Below, one piece after another: positions 53,597 through 62,818 of a DNA stretch of 64,000 nucleotides. The position numbers and the translations under genes were made by a program. Below the pieces are notes generated by a model. That model searched no databases, had not been told where the DNA came from, and saw only the letters and a program-made list of their open reading frames with translations. The DNA is taken from positions 215,664 to 279,663 of the forward strand of contig JAIOPI010000033.1 in the NCBI GenBank assembly GCA_021413965.1, read 5' to 3'. The stretch is from Lentisphaerota bacterium (GTDB taxonomy: Bacteria; Verrucomicrobiota; Kiritimatiellia; UBA8416; JAIOPI01). Every line of letters starts with the position of its first letter. The first letter of the stretch is position 1.

Positions 53597-54889
53597 TCAG
53601 GCGGCGACCGACGCCGCATCCTCAGCCCGACGGCACACCAGCCCCACCAGCACGGCCACCAATGACCCGATGACCGGGCCCTGCAGCGGAAAATCCAGGA
53701 CGGCATGCAGCGCCAGTCCGGCAACAGCAATGGTCACGCCGCCAGCGAGCCGATCGTGCCTTAATCGCTCCCAACCACGCCAGATCGGCGCCGTGAGCGT
53801 GGCGAGGGCCAGCGCGAGCAGACCGCAGCCAACCACACCCAACTCGGCGAGGGCCTGCAGCCAATCGTTGTGCGCATAGCGAAAATATCCGGACAGGCGC
53901 TCCGGTTGATAGTAGGGAAAGGCGCGGGCAAACGTTCCGGCACCGACCCCAAACGCGGGATGGGCCCGAACCATCTGGCAGGTGCCTTGCCAGGCCAGCA
54001 GGCGCGTGTCAACGGCGATGCGGCGTTGCTCGCCGGCGAGTGAACGGATCTGGCCGGACAGCGCGCGGGTTCCCAGCAGGAGCACGAGCAGGAGCGCCAG
54101 CGAGGCCGGCACCAGCACCGCGCGAGCCGCGCGGGTTGCGCGCGTGACCATGGCGCGGCGCGCCTCCAGCGCGAGCCAGGCCATCATCTGGAGCACGCCG
54201 ATAACGAAGCCGGCACGCGAGTGGGACATGGCGACCGACGCCAGCAGGCAGGCCGCGATGAAGTAAATGAGATAAGCAGGATGCCCCTGACGCGGTTCCG
54301 CGCGGGCATGAATCTCCGCTCCGCAGGCCAGCACGACCGGTGTAAGTACATTCGCATAGGCGGCATAGTTGTTCTCGTTGGCGAACGGCCCCATGGGCAA
54401 ACGCCCGGAATCCACGACGGGGCGCAACAGCATCGCCGTCAGGGACAGGAGGAAGGCGTTGGCCGCGAGTATCAGGAGCAGGCGGGTCTGGTGCCGCGAC
54501 GACACCCCATGCGCCGCCAGCCAGAACACCACGGCCGTGGCGGCATAGGTCAGCCAGGACGTCCAGGTATCCGCCGCGTTCACGCTGTGCGGAAGCCACG
54601 CCACGTGGGGGAGAGCCTGCAGATGGTCCCCAGACGCGGGTAGCGTATGCGACGGATTCAGCGCCTGCACCGCCACGTAACACAGAAACGCCGCCAGCGC
54701 CAGTAGCGCCACGCGCAGCGGGCGGACGTGGCGCGACGACGCGGCGAGCGCGCCTGCACGCCGCCGCCAGGCCAGCGCGACGCCGGCGCTGATCACCACC
54801 ACCAGCACCACATTGGCCCAAGGCTGACGTCCACCACCGGTCCACGCGGCGGCAACCAGAAGGCATGCAATGAATACGACGGCCGTCAT
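53597..54889 (-). CDS. O-antigen ligase/polymerase-like membrane protein, copy B
   Basis: A 430-residue protein with about 11 TM segments and a large periplasmic loop (about residues 310-370) containing the O-antigen ligase hallmarks: TRLLAWQGTCQMVRAHPAFGVGAG, YFRYAHNDWLQALAELGV. The Arg and the His-Asn-Asp of these segments are the usual catalytic positions. ATG 54889 overlaps the Wzz/BY-kinase stop by 4 nt (ATGA). It could be the polymerase of the locus, with the protein at 44528-45760 as the second enzyme. Confidence 0.92.
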   Translation of the reverse strand: MTAVVFIACLLVAAAWTGGGRQPWANVVLVVVISAGVALAWRRRAGALAASSRHVRPLRVALLALAAFLCYVAVQALNPSHTLPASGDHLQALPHVAWLPHSVNAADTWTSWLTYAATAVVFWLAAHGVSSRHQTRLLLILAANAFLLSLTAMLLRPVVDSGRLPMGPFANENNYAAYANVLTPVVLACGAEIHARAEPRQGHPAYLIYFIAACLLASVAMSHSRAGFVIGVLQMMAWLALEARRAMVTRATRAARAVLVPASLALLLVLLLGTRALSGQIRSLAGEQRRIAVDTRLLAWQGTCQMVRAHPAFGVGAGTFARAFPYYQPERLSGYFRYAHNDWLQALAELGVVGCGLLALALATLTAPIWRGWERLRHDRLAGGVTIAVAGLALHAVLDFPLQGPVIGSLVAVLVGLVCRRAEDAASVAA

Positions 54890-57054
54890 CGGACCGGGGT
54901 GTTGGCGGGGGCCGCTCCGGTGGCTTTCTGCGGCGAGGCCAGCAACCGGCGCCACCACGTGCGCGGGCGCCGGGCCGAGCCATAGTAGCTGGAGTAGCCG
55001 CTGTAATAGTACTCATGCTCGCGCGGCGTCACACTGTTCAGCACAAGCCCGAGGACGGTGGCCTTGCCGGACTGCAAGCGCTGGAGGGCATCGGCCACCG
55101 GGCCGTGCCGCGTCTTCTTATACCGCGCCACCACGATGACGCCGTCCACATGCGGCAGCAGCAGCAGCGGGTCGCTGACGCTGAAGAGCGGCGGGCAGTC
55201 GATGATCACCCGGTCGTATCCGTCCGTCTCTTTCAGCATCCGGTCGAATCGCGGTGATGCCAGCAGTTCGGCCGCGTTCGGCAGAGCGCCTTCGGGGGCC
55301 AGCAGGTCCAGCGTCTTCAGCACAGTGTGCACGACGGCGTCTTTCACGCTCACATCATCGATGAGGGGATGGGGCGGAGCAGGCGGCGCACAATCGAAGG
55401 CGCGGCGTACAGCCGGGCGGCGCAAGTCACCATCCATGAGCAGCACGCGCTCGCCATTCGACGCCAGCACGATCGCGAGATTGGCCGCTACAAGTGACTT
55501 GCCGTCGCCGCTCCCGGTCCCCGTGATCAGAATCCGCTTCGCCTGGCGCCCAGGTGCGGACAACATCAAATTGGCCCGCAGACTGCGAAACGCTTCCGCC
55601 GGCGCGCTGTCCGGGTTCTCCACGGTCACGCGGGCGCGGGAGGTCGCCGCCGCCGCCTCGATGCGGGGAATCACGGCCAGCAGCGGAGCGCCTCCGGTCC
55701 CGAGACCGCTGCCGGACAGCCGGCGGACACGATCATCCCCCAGGTGCACCACGAGGGAGAGCATCAGGCCCAGCACCAGCCCGCCCAGTGCTCCGCGCGT
55801 GACGTTGGCCACCTTGTTGGGTTTGAAGGGGTTCTCCGGCACGTGCGCCCGGTCGATCAGCCGCAGGTTGTTGGTCTCCAGTTTTCCGGCGACATCCGTT
55901 TCCTTTAACCGCGTCAGCAGGGCGTCATACAAATCGCGGTCGGCGTCGGCATTGCGCTTCAGTTCATCGTATTGCATCAACAGGCGGTCGAGCGAAAGGG
56001 CCTGCTCTTCCTGCAGCCGCAGGGCCTGGCGCAGGGCCTCTTCGTTGGCCTGGGCCAACGTGTAGCGCGCGCGAATATGGACCCGCGCCTCCTCGCATGC
56101 GTTCGTGAACTTCTGCTCCAGCTCCGTCAATTCGTTCTGTGCCTGTTTCATGGCCGGATGGCCCGCCTTGTAGCGGATGGTCAGGGCAGAAACGTCGGCC
56201 CGCTTGCTCAACAGCTGCTCGCGCACGGCGCTGACGATCGGGTCCGTGGCAATCACGGCAATCGACTGCGGGTTGGTGTTCGACGCCCAGTTCTCTTCCA
56301 GCGCCTGCCACCCCGTCCTGGCCGCAATGCCTTCCATTTCCGCCGCCGTCAGCGCCTCGTTGATGGCCTTGAGCTTCGCCACCACAATGTCCTGCCGCTG
56401 TTCCAGCGAGACGGTGCGCGTCTTGTCCCGATAGTCGCGCAGCGCATTTTCCGACTTGGAGAGCTTCTGGCGCTGGGACTCCACCTGTTCGCTCAGCCAG
56501 GCCACCGCTTCCGACGCCGCGTCCGAGCGCCGGTCGAGATTCTGGCGGATGAACTGCTCCGCCGTCGTGTTGGCGATCTGCGCGGCGATGTTCGGGTCGG
56601 CGTGCTCGGCCGTGATGTCAATCAGGCGGCTGTCCTTCACCGGCTTCGCATCGACCGCGCGCATGACGACAACGGCGCGGGCGGGCTCGTCCGGCAGCGT
56701 GGGGCAGCCGGCCTTGTCGAGGGCCGCAGCCACGCGCTCGGCGAACGTCTGGCTCTTGATTTCGCGCACCAGGGTGTTGACGTAGTGGTTATAGAGAAAG
56801 AACGGCTCGGTGCCGGCGATGTCCGGCATGTTCAGCACGTTCTGACGCGCCATGTCCACCTGCAGGCGCGCCGTCGCCTGGTAGCGCGGTTCCTGGCGGA
56901 AGGTCCACAGCGCCGTCACCGTCGTGATGATCACGAACACGGTCGCCGCCACCCAGCGCCGCTCCCAGACCAGGAAGAGGAGGTCGCGCCACGGGATCAT
57001 GGCCCCCCCCCGCCCTGCCGGGTCATGTTCCGAAGTTGTATCGGTTGTCGTCAT
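54886..57054 (-). CDS. Polysaccharide co-polymerase / bacterial tyrosine kinase (Wzz-BYK fusion)
   Basis: A 722-residue inner-membrane protein. TM1 (about 33-52), a long periplasmic coiled coil (to about 405), TM2 (about 410-430) and a cytoplasmic kinase with Walker A TGTGSGDGKS (about 508-517), Walker A' LLMDGDLRRP and Walker B VIIDCPPLF. The C-terminus has a Tyr cluster EHEYYYSGYSSYYGS for autophosphorylation. The fusion controls chain length and export with the Wza-like protein encoded just upstream. ATG 57054 is used; a TTG at 57072 is also in frame. No separate phosphatase is seen. Confidence 0.95.
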   Translation of the reverse strand: MTTTDTTSEHDPAGRGGAMIPWRDLLFLVWERRWVAATVFVIITTVTALWTFRQEPRYQATARLQVDMARQNVLNMPDIAGTEPFFLYNHYVNTLVREIKSQTFAERVAAALDKAGCPTLPDEPARAVVVMRAVDAKPVKDSRLIDITAEHADPNIAAQIANTTAEQFIRQNLDRRSDAASEAVAWLSEQVESQRQKLSKSENALRDYRDKTRTVSLEQRQDIVVAKLKAINEALTAAEMEGIAARTGWQALEENWASNTNPQSIAVIATDPIVSAVREQLLSKRADVSALTIRYKAGHPAMKQAQNELTELEQKFTNACEEARVHIRARYTLAQANEEALRQALRLQEEQALSLDRLLMQYDELKRNADADRDLYDALLTRLKETDVAGKLETNNLRLIDRAHVPENPFKPNKVANVTRGALGGLVLGLMLSLVVHLGDDRVRRLSGSGLGTGGAPLLAVIPRIEAAAATSRARVTVENPDSAPAEAFRSLRANLMLSAPGRQAKRILITGTGSGDGKSLVAANLAIVLASNGERVLLMDGDLRRPAVRRAFDCAPPAPPHPLIDDVSVKDAVVHTVLKTLDLLAPEGALPNAAELLASPRFDRMLKETDGYDRVIIDCPPLFSVSDPLLLLPHVDGVIVVARYKKTRHGPVADALQRLQSGKATVLGLVLNSVTPREHEYYYSGYSSYYGSARRPRTWWRRLLASPQKATGAAPANTPVR

Positions 57055-57096
57055 GAGGGTTGCCGCGCGCAACGGGCTGCCCGCGGTTGCGTGCTC

Positions 57097-57924
57097 TCAA
57101 AATATGGTGCGCGGCACAATCATCACGTCGCCTGGTTGGAGATCCACGTCCTTGTGATCCTTGCCTTGCAGCAATTCGGAAACGCGGACCCGGATGGTTT
57201 CCTCGCCGTCAGCCGCAGGGCGGATAATCCGCACCTTGTCGATGGCCGCAATATCCGTGAACCCGCCGGCCCGCGCCACCAGCTGCAGCAGTGTCAGCTT
57301 TTCGCCGGGCGGTATTTCGAACACGCCCGGCGTCCGGACTTCGCCGAATACAATGACCGGCCGTTCGGCCCAGCGCTCGAGCGTGACGATCACCTTCGGA
57401 TCCACCAGGTAGTCGGCGGCCAGCAAGTCGCGCACGCGGGTCTCAACGGCGTCCAGGGATTGCCCGGCCACCGTGACTTTGCCCAGCAGGGGATGATTGA
57501 TCGTGCCGGCTTCAGCCACCTTGAAGATGCGCGAGATGTCCGGCTCCTGGTAGACCTCGATCTTCAGACTGTCTCCCGGCTGCACCAGGTAGCCGTCGGC
57601 AACGGGCGCCGGGGCGGCCGCCGCCGCAGGCGTGGCGACCGGTTTCTCGACAACCGGCGCGCGGGCGGGGGCGGGTGGAGCCTCGGGCAGGGATTCCGGA
57701 GCCGCGACCGGTACCGCCGCATCCGCCGCGCGGTGTGCAGGTGGTGCCGCGTCATCGGAGGCGGGCACTGGCGCAATGACCGGACGCGAGGGTTCAAGCC
57801 GTCCGTCGAGGCGCGGCCGGACCGTCACGCGGCGGGCGGGCGCCGTGCGACAGCCGCCGGCCAGCAACACCAGCGCGAGGGCAGGCGCAATCCACGACCG
57901 GACATACTGGGCTTTTTTCAACAT
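57097..57924 (-). CDS. Wza-like polysaccharide export lipoprotein
   Basis: A 275-residue outer-membrane lipoprotein. Lipobox LAGGC gives lipidated Cys25. A long Pro/Ala-rich linker (about 26-105) leads to the poly-export domain opening YLVQPGDSLKIEVYQEPDISR, a SLBB-like domain with VIVFGEVRTPGVFEIPPGEKLTLLQLV, and a C-terminal DLQPGDVMIVPRTIF. It lacks the C-terminal transmembrane helix of E. coli Wza, as do the shorter relatives in non-enteric bacteria, so the outer-membrane pore may be formed with the barrel protein at 57992-59260. Confidence 0.93.
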   Translation of the reverse strand: MLKKAQYVRSWIAPALALVLLAGGCRTAPARRVTVRPRLDGRLEPSRPVIAPVPASDDAAPPAHRAADAAVPVAAPESLPEAPPAPARAPVVEKPVATPAAAAAPAPVADGYLVQPGDSLKIEVYQEPDISRIFKVAEAGTINHPLLGKVTVAGQSLDAVETRVRDLLAADYLVDPKVIVTLERWAERPVIVFGEVRTPGVFEIPPGEKLTLLQLVARAGGFTDIAAIDKVRIIRPAADGEETIRVRVSELLQGKDHKDVDLQPGDVMIVPRTIF

Positions 57925-57991
57925 GACAACCGGTTCAAACCGCGGGAGGGCGGCAAGCCTTGGCGCGGCGCGGCGGGCACGAACGAGCGGC

Positions 57992-59260
57992 TCAATAATT
58001 CACGAGCGCACGCACGAACACGAGATTCTGCGTGTACGAGTCATCCATCACATCCGCATCCTGCTCTTCGCGCGTATAGCCAACGCCGACCGTCAACGCA
58101 TCGTGCAGGCGCCCGTCGAGCAGGCCTGTGACGTACCACCGCTCGTCGCTCCGATCCGTTTTGCCGTTGGCATCGTAGTAGTCCGCGGTCTCGTAACCGC
58201 CGCTCACAGACAACGCCAGCCTGTCGCGCAAAATTTCGTGCTGCACATAGGGCGCGATCGTCAGGGGCACGCGCGTCAACCCCTCCGCCTGGGACGAGGG
58301 CAGCAGCCGTCTGGAAATGTTGACGCCGGCGACGGATTCGCGCCAGAACGTGCGTGCGGCGCCAACCGACGCCACCCAGGTGTCGATCGTGTCGTAGTCG
58401 GCATCAAATTCGCGGTGCTGGTAGCCGAGGCGCGCTTCAACGGACGTGCGGCTGACCGGTTCCCCTCGCAACCCCACCGCGGCTTCGACATAGTCCGCAT
58501 CGCCAATATCCCCGTCGCCCTTGACGTTGACGCGACCATAATCACCGCCCAGTGTCAGGTGCGTTTTGGGCCACGTCTGGTGCCTGAACTCAAGACCGCC
58601 GCTCACGTCGTTGTAGTCCAGGTAGGTGTCGCTGTCATAGGAGACCACGTCGTAGCGACCATGCACATCCGCCCCGGTGCGCCGGCTGATCTGCCGGTCC
58701 ACGCGGGCGTCCGCCGTGTTATCCAGGCGCTTGACCCGCTGCGCCGATTCAGGGTCGGTGTCGGTCGTCTGGCTGAACTGGTCCGAGACATGCGTCGTGT
58801 ACCCGCGGGCCAGGTACTGCAGTCCGGCGCTGAACAGGTGGCTCTCGAAGTCCTCGCCGCTGTTATCCGCATAGTCCGTGTTCTCGAACTCGTAATTCGC
58901 CGTCAGGTAGTTGTCGTCCGCCTGGCCGTAGAGCAGCACCACCCCGGGGGCGAGGGTCCAGTAGGTGTCATCCACCGCGTTGGTGTGCGACAGGAAAATG
59001 TTGTCGTCCGCCACCAGCCATGTCCCGAGGGTTGGGCGCACATCGACATCGCCCGCGCGCCAGACCAGGCCCTGCCCGGCGCTGGCGTCCTGCGTGTTGT
59101 TGAACATGCTGTCCCAGTGGTGAAACGGGCGGGCATCGCCACGCATGGCGTAGCCCACATCGGCGCGCCCCGCGAGCGGTGCGCTGCACAAACCCAGCGC
59201 CAACAACCCGATGGCCAGCCAACCGCCCCGCGAAACCGTTCCGCGCCTGCACATACGCAT
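57992..59260 (-). CDS. Outer-membrane beta-barrel protein of an EPS locus
   Basis: A 422-residue protein with signal peptide (WLAIGLLALGLCSAPLAG) followed by about 16-18 amphipathic strands with alternating aromatic and polar residues (DDNYLTANYEFENTDYADN, LTLGGDYGRVNVKGD, LALSVSGGYETADYYD) and a C-terminal Tyr. It resembles the putative beta-barrel porin-2/EpsL proteins found next to Wza genes, which probably help the polysaccharide pass the outer membrane. The ATG at 59260 overlaps the previous TAA by one base (TAATG), and GAGGAG lies just before. Confidence 0.88.
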   Translation of the reverse strand: MRMCRRGTVSRGGWLAIGLLALGLCSAPLAGRADVGYAMRGDARPFHHWDSMFNNTQDASAGQGLVWRAGDVDVRPTLGTWLVADDNIFLSHTNAVDDTYWTLAPGVVLLYGQADDNYLTANYEFENTDYADNSGEDFESHLFSAGLQYLARGYTTHVSDQFSQTTDTDPESAQRVKRLDNTADARVDRQISRRTGADVHGRYDVVSYDSDTYLDYNDVSGGLEFRHQTWPKTHLTLGGDYGRVNVKGDGDIGDADYVEAAVGLRGEPVSRTSVEARLGYQHREFDADYDTIDTWVASVGAARTFWRESVAGVNISRRLLPSSQAEGLTRVPLTIAPYVQHEILRDRLALSVSGGYETADYYDANGKTDRSDERWYVTGLLDGRLHDALTVGVGYTREEQDADVMDDSYTQNLVFVRALVNY

Positions 59261-61116
59261 TAACGCTCCTCGAACATGAATTGGCGAATCAGACGAACTT
59301 CCCGGTCGTCGTACGGCTTCCCATCATCCTTCAAAATCGACTGCGGCCACAGTCCTTCCGGCGCGGCGCCAGCACCGGACACGGGCACGTGCAATTGACT
59401 GCGTCCCGCCACCAGACCCCATTCATACCAGCCCACGTGATTCTGGGCAAAGAGCGGCAGCGTCGACTCAAAGGTCAGATCCTGGGTGCGGTCCAGCCAG
59501 CCCGTGCACACAACCGGCCGCCCCCGCATGCCCGCCAGCGACATGCCCCCTTCGAGCTCGGCTTTCGAGTGGTAGCCGGAGAAGGTCACGAGGTCGGAGC
59601 GCCGCATGATGTCGGCGATGCTTTCGGTGTTGAGAAACGCGTTGACGCCCGCCGTGAGCGGCTGCGACGGCCGCTGCTCCCGAGCCCAGTCGAACGACGA
59701 CTGGACGAGCGGCAGGCTCTTCTCGCCCATGCCGGATCGGCCCGGATCGTTGTAGAGATCCCAGAACAGGACGCGTTTGTCCGAGCCGAAACTGCCGACC
59801 ATGTCCTTGACATAGGACTCAAGCGCCGGCCACGCCGACGTGTCTGTCACCAGCGCGTGCCCGGGGCTCGGCGTCCACTGGCTGTTATGCACCTTGTCCA
59901 GCGGGGCTTTCTGCGGCCCGAGGTACGGATCGCTGCCGCTCGGGCTGTAGTCGTCAAACAACACGGGCACCGCGGTCAGCTGGTGTTGGTCCACCAGCTT
60001 GAGGAAGTCTGTGAAGCGCGATTTGAAACCGTCGGGATCCTGCTGCCAGACCAGGAACGGCAGGAAAACCCGGACGCTGTTGAGCCCGCTGTCATGCGCC
60101 CACCCCAGTTCCTGGTCGATGGTCTGCCGGTCGAACGTCTCGCGCTGCCACATTTCGGTCGGATTCACCGCCGTGCGCGGAAGGTAGTTCACACCGCGCA
60201 GTGCGCCAACGCCACGATACCACTGCCACATGTCGACGCGACGACGAGCCCCCCCCTCCGCGACGCGCGCAGGCATTGCCGGCTGGGGCGTCTCGGCCGG
60301 TGAAAGCGACTGGTCGCGGGAACTCGGACTAACATCCAGGGATTCAATGGCGCGGGTCAGGTAGGCCAGGCGCGCGCCGTCGGACACGATCGCGGCCCCC
60401 TCCCCCAGCGCATCCCAGGACCAGTCTTCCGCCAGGGGCGTCAGCGCGGGAAAAAGCGACCGGCAGACATAAAAAGAATAGGTGGATTCGTTTGCCAGGC
60501 CGTCCGACACCGCGATGCCCCAGACATCTCCGGCGCGCGGCGGCGGCACCACCACCATCGTTTGCCCTTCGTGGACGGAGCGCGGTTCCGTGCCATTCTG
60601 AAGCACCACGTCACCCTTCTCCACAAAGACCTGCCAGCGGTCACGATCCCGCGCGACAACAAATTCCGCCCGGTTAGCCTGAAGATGAACGGGTGGCTGC
60701 AGGGTGATGTCGATGGACAGGTTCTCCGGACCCTTGAGCCCGTGCACCAGCATGGCCCCGCGCTCGAGGTAGAGCGAAATGCGCCCCTTCTCGCGGCCCC
60801 CTTCGCCGGGCAGCCCCTCAATCACATGCTGCAAGTCGGTAAACTCGACTCGGCTGTTGGCGTGGATACAAAGCAGGGCGCCCGGCGTAAGGACGGAACA
60901 GACACTGGAGTCCGCTCCTGTCGTGATCGTGCGGCCGTGCGAAAGCGCCATCCCCTCGACCACATCGAACGATCCTTCCGGCGTCTGCGCCGTGGCTTTG
61001 CCCTCGACGCCCGCCACAACGGCTCGACCGAGGCGAGGCGACGCTTCGACCTGGAAGCCACCCCCCGCGAACAGGATGGCGGTGGCGAGGACACGGAATG
61101 CGGCATGCATCTTCAT
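59260..61116 (-). CDS. Exported FecR-domain protein fused to a degenerate glycosidase barrel
   Basis: A 618-residue protein. After a signal peptide (about 1-26) comes a FecR-like beta domain (about 32-195: VEGKATAQTPEGSFDVVEGMAL, LYLERGAMLVHG), a linker, and from about 305 a TIM barrel like the Bacteroidetes 1,4-beta-xylanase/GH5-type enzymes. In these, the acid is Glu in WDLYNEPG and the nucleophile Glu in CTEW; here the sequence reads YNDPG (Asp457) and CTGW (Gly539), so both catalytic glutamates are gone. It heads the exopolysaccharide operon and may bind rather than cut the polymer. ATG 61116 follows AGGTG; the frame extends to a GTG at 61125. Confidence 0.85.
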   Translation of the reverse strand: MKMHAAFRVLATAILFAGGGFQVEASPRLGRAVVAGVEGKATAQTPEGSFDVVEGMALSHGRTITTGADSSVCSVLTPGALLCIHANSRVEFTDLQHVIEGLPGEGGREKGRISLYLERGAMLVHGLKGPENLSIDITLQPPVHLQANRAEFVVARDRDRWQVFVEKGDVVLQNGTEPRSVHEGQTMVVVPPPRAGDVWGIAVSDGLANESTYSFYVCRSLFPALTPLAEDWSWDALGEGAAIVSDGARLAYLTRAIESLDVSPSSRDQSLSPAETPQPAMPARVAEGGARRRVDMWQWYRGVGALRGVNYLPRTAVNPTEMWQRETFDRQTIDQELGWAHDSGLNSVRVFLPFLVWQQDPDGFKSRFTDFLKLVDQHQLTAVPVLFDDYSPSGSDPYLGPQKAPLDKVHNSQWTPSPGHALVTDTSAWPALESYVKDMVGSFGSDKRVLFWDLYNDPGRSGMGEKSLPLVQSSFDWAREQRPSQPLTAGVNAFLNTESIADIMRRSDLVTFSGYHSKAELEGGMSLAGMRGRPVVCTGWLDRTQDLTFESTLPLFAQNHVGWYEWGLVAGRSQLHVPVSGAGAAPEGLWPQSILKDDGKPYDDREVRLIRQFMFEER

Positions 61117-61242
61117 CGGCTTCACCTGTGTGCGTATCGCGCCGACCTACGCTCGACTCGACGAGCATGCCGCCGCACGCGAACCGTAAAGGTGCCAGAC
61201 TCAACCGGATAGATCAATCTGTTTTACCGTATTGGACACCGC

Positions 61243-61248
61243 TATAGT
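61243..61248 (+). promoter_or_regulatory. Possible -10 box for a leaderless transcript
   Basis: TATAGT ends 7 nt before ATG 61255, so a typical start site would fall on or next to the A of the start codon. No clear -35 (TGTTTT at 17-nt spacing) and no ribosome-binding site are present, consistent with leaderless expression but unproven. Confidence 0.35.
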
Positions 61249-61254
61249 GAGCCA

Positions 61255-61776
61255 ATGAGCCTCGGGGACACCGCCGATTCGCATCCGCGCCTGCTGGCGC
61301 TGGCGCCCTCCGAACCCGCCTTCGCCGCCCTGGTCGGCGACCTGCTGCGGGACGGATGCACGATCCGCTTTCGCGCCGACGGCCGGAGCATGCACCCCTC
61401 CCTGCGCGCCGGCGATGTGCTGACCGTCCGCCGCATTGAGACCAACCGCCTGCGGCGGGGCGACGTCGTGCTTTATCAGCACCCCGGAGCCGGGGTGATT
61501 GCGCACCGGATACTCGCGCGCGCCACCACGGCCGACGGTATCCGCTTCCACATTCGAGGTGACGCGGCCGGCGGCGCACCGGACGGCGTGCAGGCGAGGG
61601 AGGTCCTGGGCCTGGTGATCGGCCTCCAGCGGGAGGACTCAAACCGCGATCTCAACAGCGCGGCGTGGCGCTGGCTGGGACTCCTCCGGGCCTGGCGGCA
61701 ATCTTTCCGTCATCGCCTGCGACGTTGGCGGGACACGCGAATCCCCCCGCCAGCGTCATTGGCACCATCCGCATGA
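61255..61776 (+). CDS. Signal peptidase I-like protease (S26, ER/SipW type)
   Basis: A 173-residue membrane-associated serine protease-like protein. GRSMHPSLRAGDVLTV holds the nucleophile Ser45, VIAHRILA holds His84 in place of the bacterial Lys (the ER/SipW-type dyad), and FHIRGDAAGGAPD is the conserved GD box. The C-terminus is Arg-rich. A TM helix is not obvious, unlike full signal peptidases. Such short S26 proteins occur beside HprK-like kinase and PqqD-like genes in exopolysaccharide/exosortase loci. It is divergent from the FecR gene and convergent with the HprK-like gene. Confidence 0.82.
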   Translation: MSLGDTADSHPRLLALAPSEPAFAALVGDLLRDGCTIRFRADGRSMHPSLRAGDVLTVRRIETNRLRRGDVVLYQHPGAGVIAHRILARATTADGIRFHIRGDAAGGAPDGVQAREVLGLVIGLQREDSNRDLNSAAWRWLGLLRAWRQSFRHRLRRWRDTRIPPPASLAPSA

Positions 61777-61818
61777 GCCACGCCATCCGTGGCCGCCCCC
61801 TGCGTGACACGACGGGTG

Positions 61819-62742
61819 TCAGCCCTTCATGAATGCCGCCAGCGCGGAGACCGCGCGCGCATCCGGCGTGAAGGCGAAGCGATAGACGGGGATCTGTGCG
61901 ACAAGAGCCGCGGCCGCGTCGGTCATGGGCGCCACCAGGTCGCGTTCGTGCCAGAGAATGGAGGCCAGCGGCAGCAGCGCGTGCAGCGCCGCCGCGGGCG
62001 CAAGGCGCTCCGGGACATTGGCATGGCCATGCTCGAGAAACAGGATGCCGGCGATGGGCGCGCCGCCGGCGCGCGCAAGGCGGGCCGTCCCGGGCCACGG
62101 GGTCCCATACCCCATCCAGCGCCCCCCCTGTTCACGCAGGACGAGGCGATCGTCGCTCAGCACCATGCCGAAGGCGTGCTCCACCAGCAATCCGGAAACT
62201 GTGCTCTTGCCCGCCCCGGAGCGGCCCGCCAGCACAAAGAGGCGCCCATCCAACACGACGCCGGCCGCGTGGACCAGCAGGCCGCGACGACGGGCGAACA
62301 GGTACATCAGCAGGATCTGGTCGAGGGGATAGCGCAGCGGACACTCGAGGGTGGCGCCCTGCGCCTCCACATGCATGAGCGCGTCGCTGCAGCCGATTTG
62401 AACCGGGCTCGCGGTGTCCGGGGTGCAGCGCGCCGTCCAGACGACGTGCGCCGGCCCACGCGGGGCATGCATCAGGAAGCGCTCCGCTCCCGCGCGCCAC
62501 ACGGCCCAGGAGCGACCGCCATCGAAGAGATGCTGCGCGCCGGCAGGGGGCGGCAGCAGGCCGCGCCGGACGCTGACCGGAACGCGCAGATCCGCATCGG
62601 GGGCCGGGGACTCCAGAAAGGGCGCATAGACGTCTTGCCACGACGACCAGCGGAGTGGTGGGTGCGATTCAACTTCGAACGCCATGTTGGCAATCGACAG
62701 GGCGGCCGCGGACGCAGACTCGCTGTGCGACGACACATTCAC
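61819..62742 (-). CDS. HprK-like P-loop kinase
   Basis: A 307-residue protein whose C-terminal half resembles the HPr kinase/phosphorylase catalytic domain: LLVHAAGVVLDGRLFVLAGR, P-loop GRSGAGKS (about 173-180), and VLSDDRLVL downstream. The first 130 residues are not HPr-like. Related HprK-related kinases sit in exosortase/EPS and peptide-modification loci with a nucleotidyltransferase, as here (41081-42265), and phosphorylate a peptide or small molecule rather than HPr. GTG 62742 is the longest start; ATG 62685 is possible. No PqqD-like partner is found. Confidence 0.82.
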   Translation of the reverse strand: MNVSSHSESASAAALSIANMAFEVESHPPLRWSSWQDVYAPFLESPAPDADLRVPVSVRRGLLPPPAGAQHLFDGGRSWAVWRAGAERFLMHAPRGPAHVVWTARCTPDTASPVQIGCSDALMHVEAQGATLECPLRYPLDQILLMYLFARRRGLLVHAAGVVLDGRLFVLAGRSGAGKSTVSGLLVEHAFGMVLSDDRLVLREQGGRWMGYGTPWPGTARLARAGGAPIAGILFLEHGHANVPERLAPAAALHALLPLASILWHERDLVAPMTDAAAALVAQIPVYRFAFTPDARAVSALAAFMKG

Positions 62743-62818
62743 TCGGGGAATCTAGCAGCGGCCACCCAAACGCGCCACCGTCGCGTGAACCTCATGCCCA
62801 CTTTCACGGGAGGGACGC

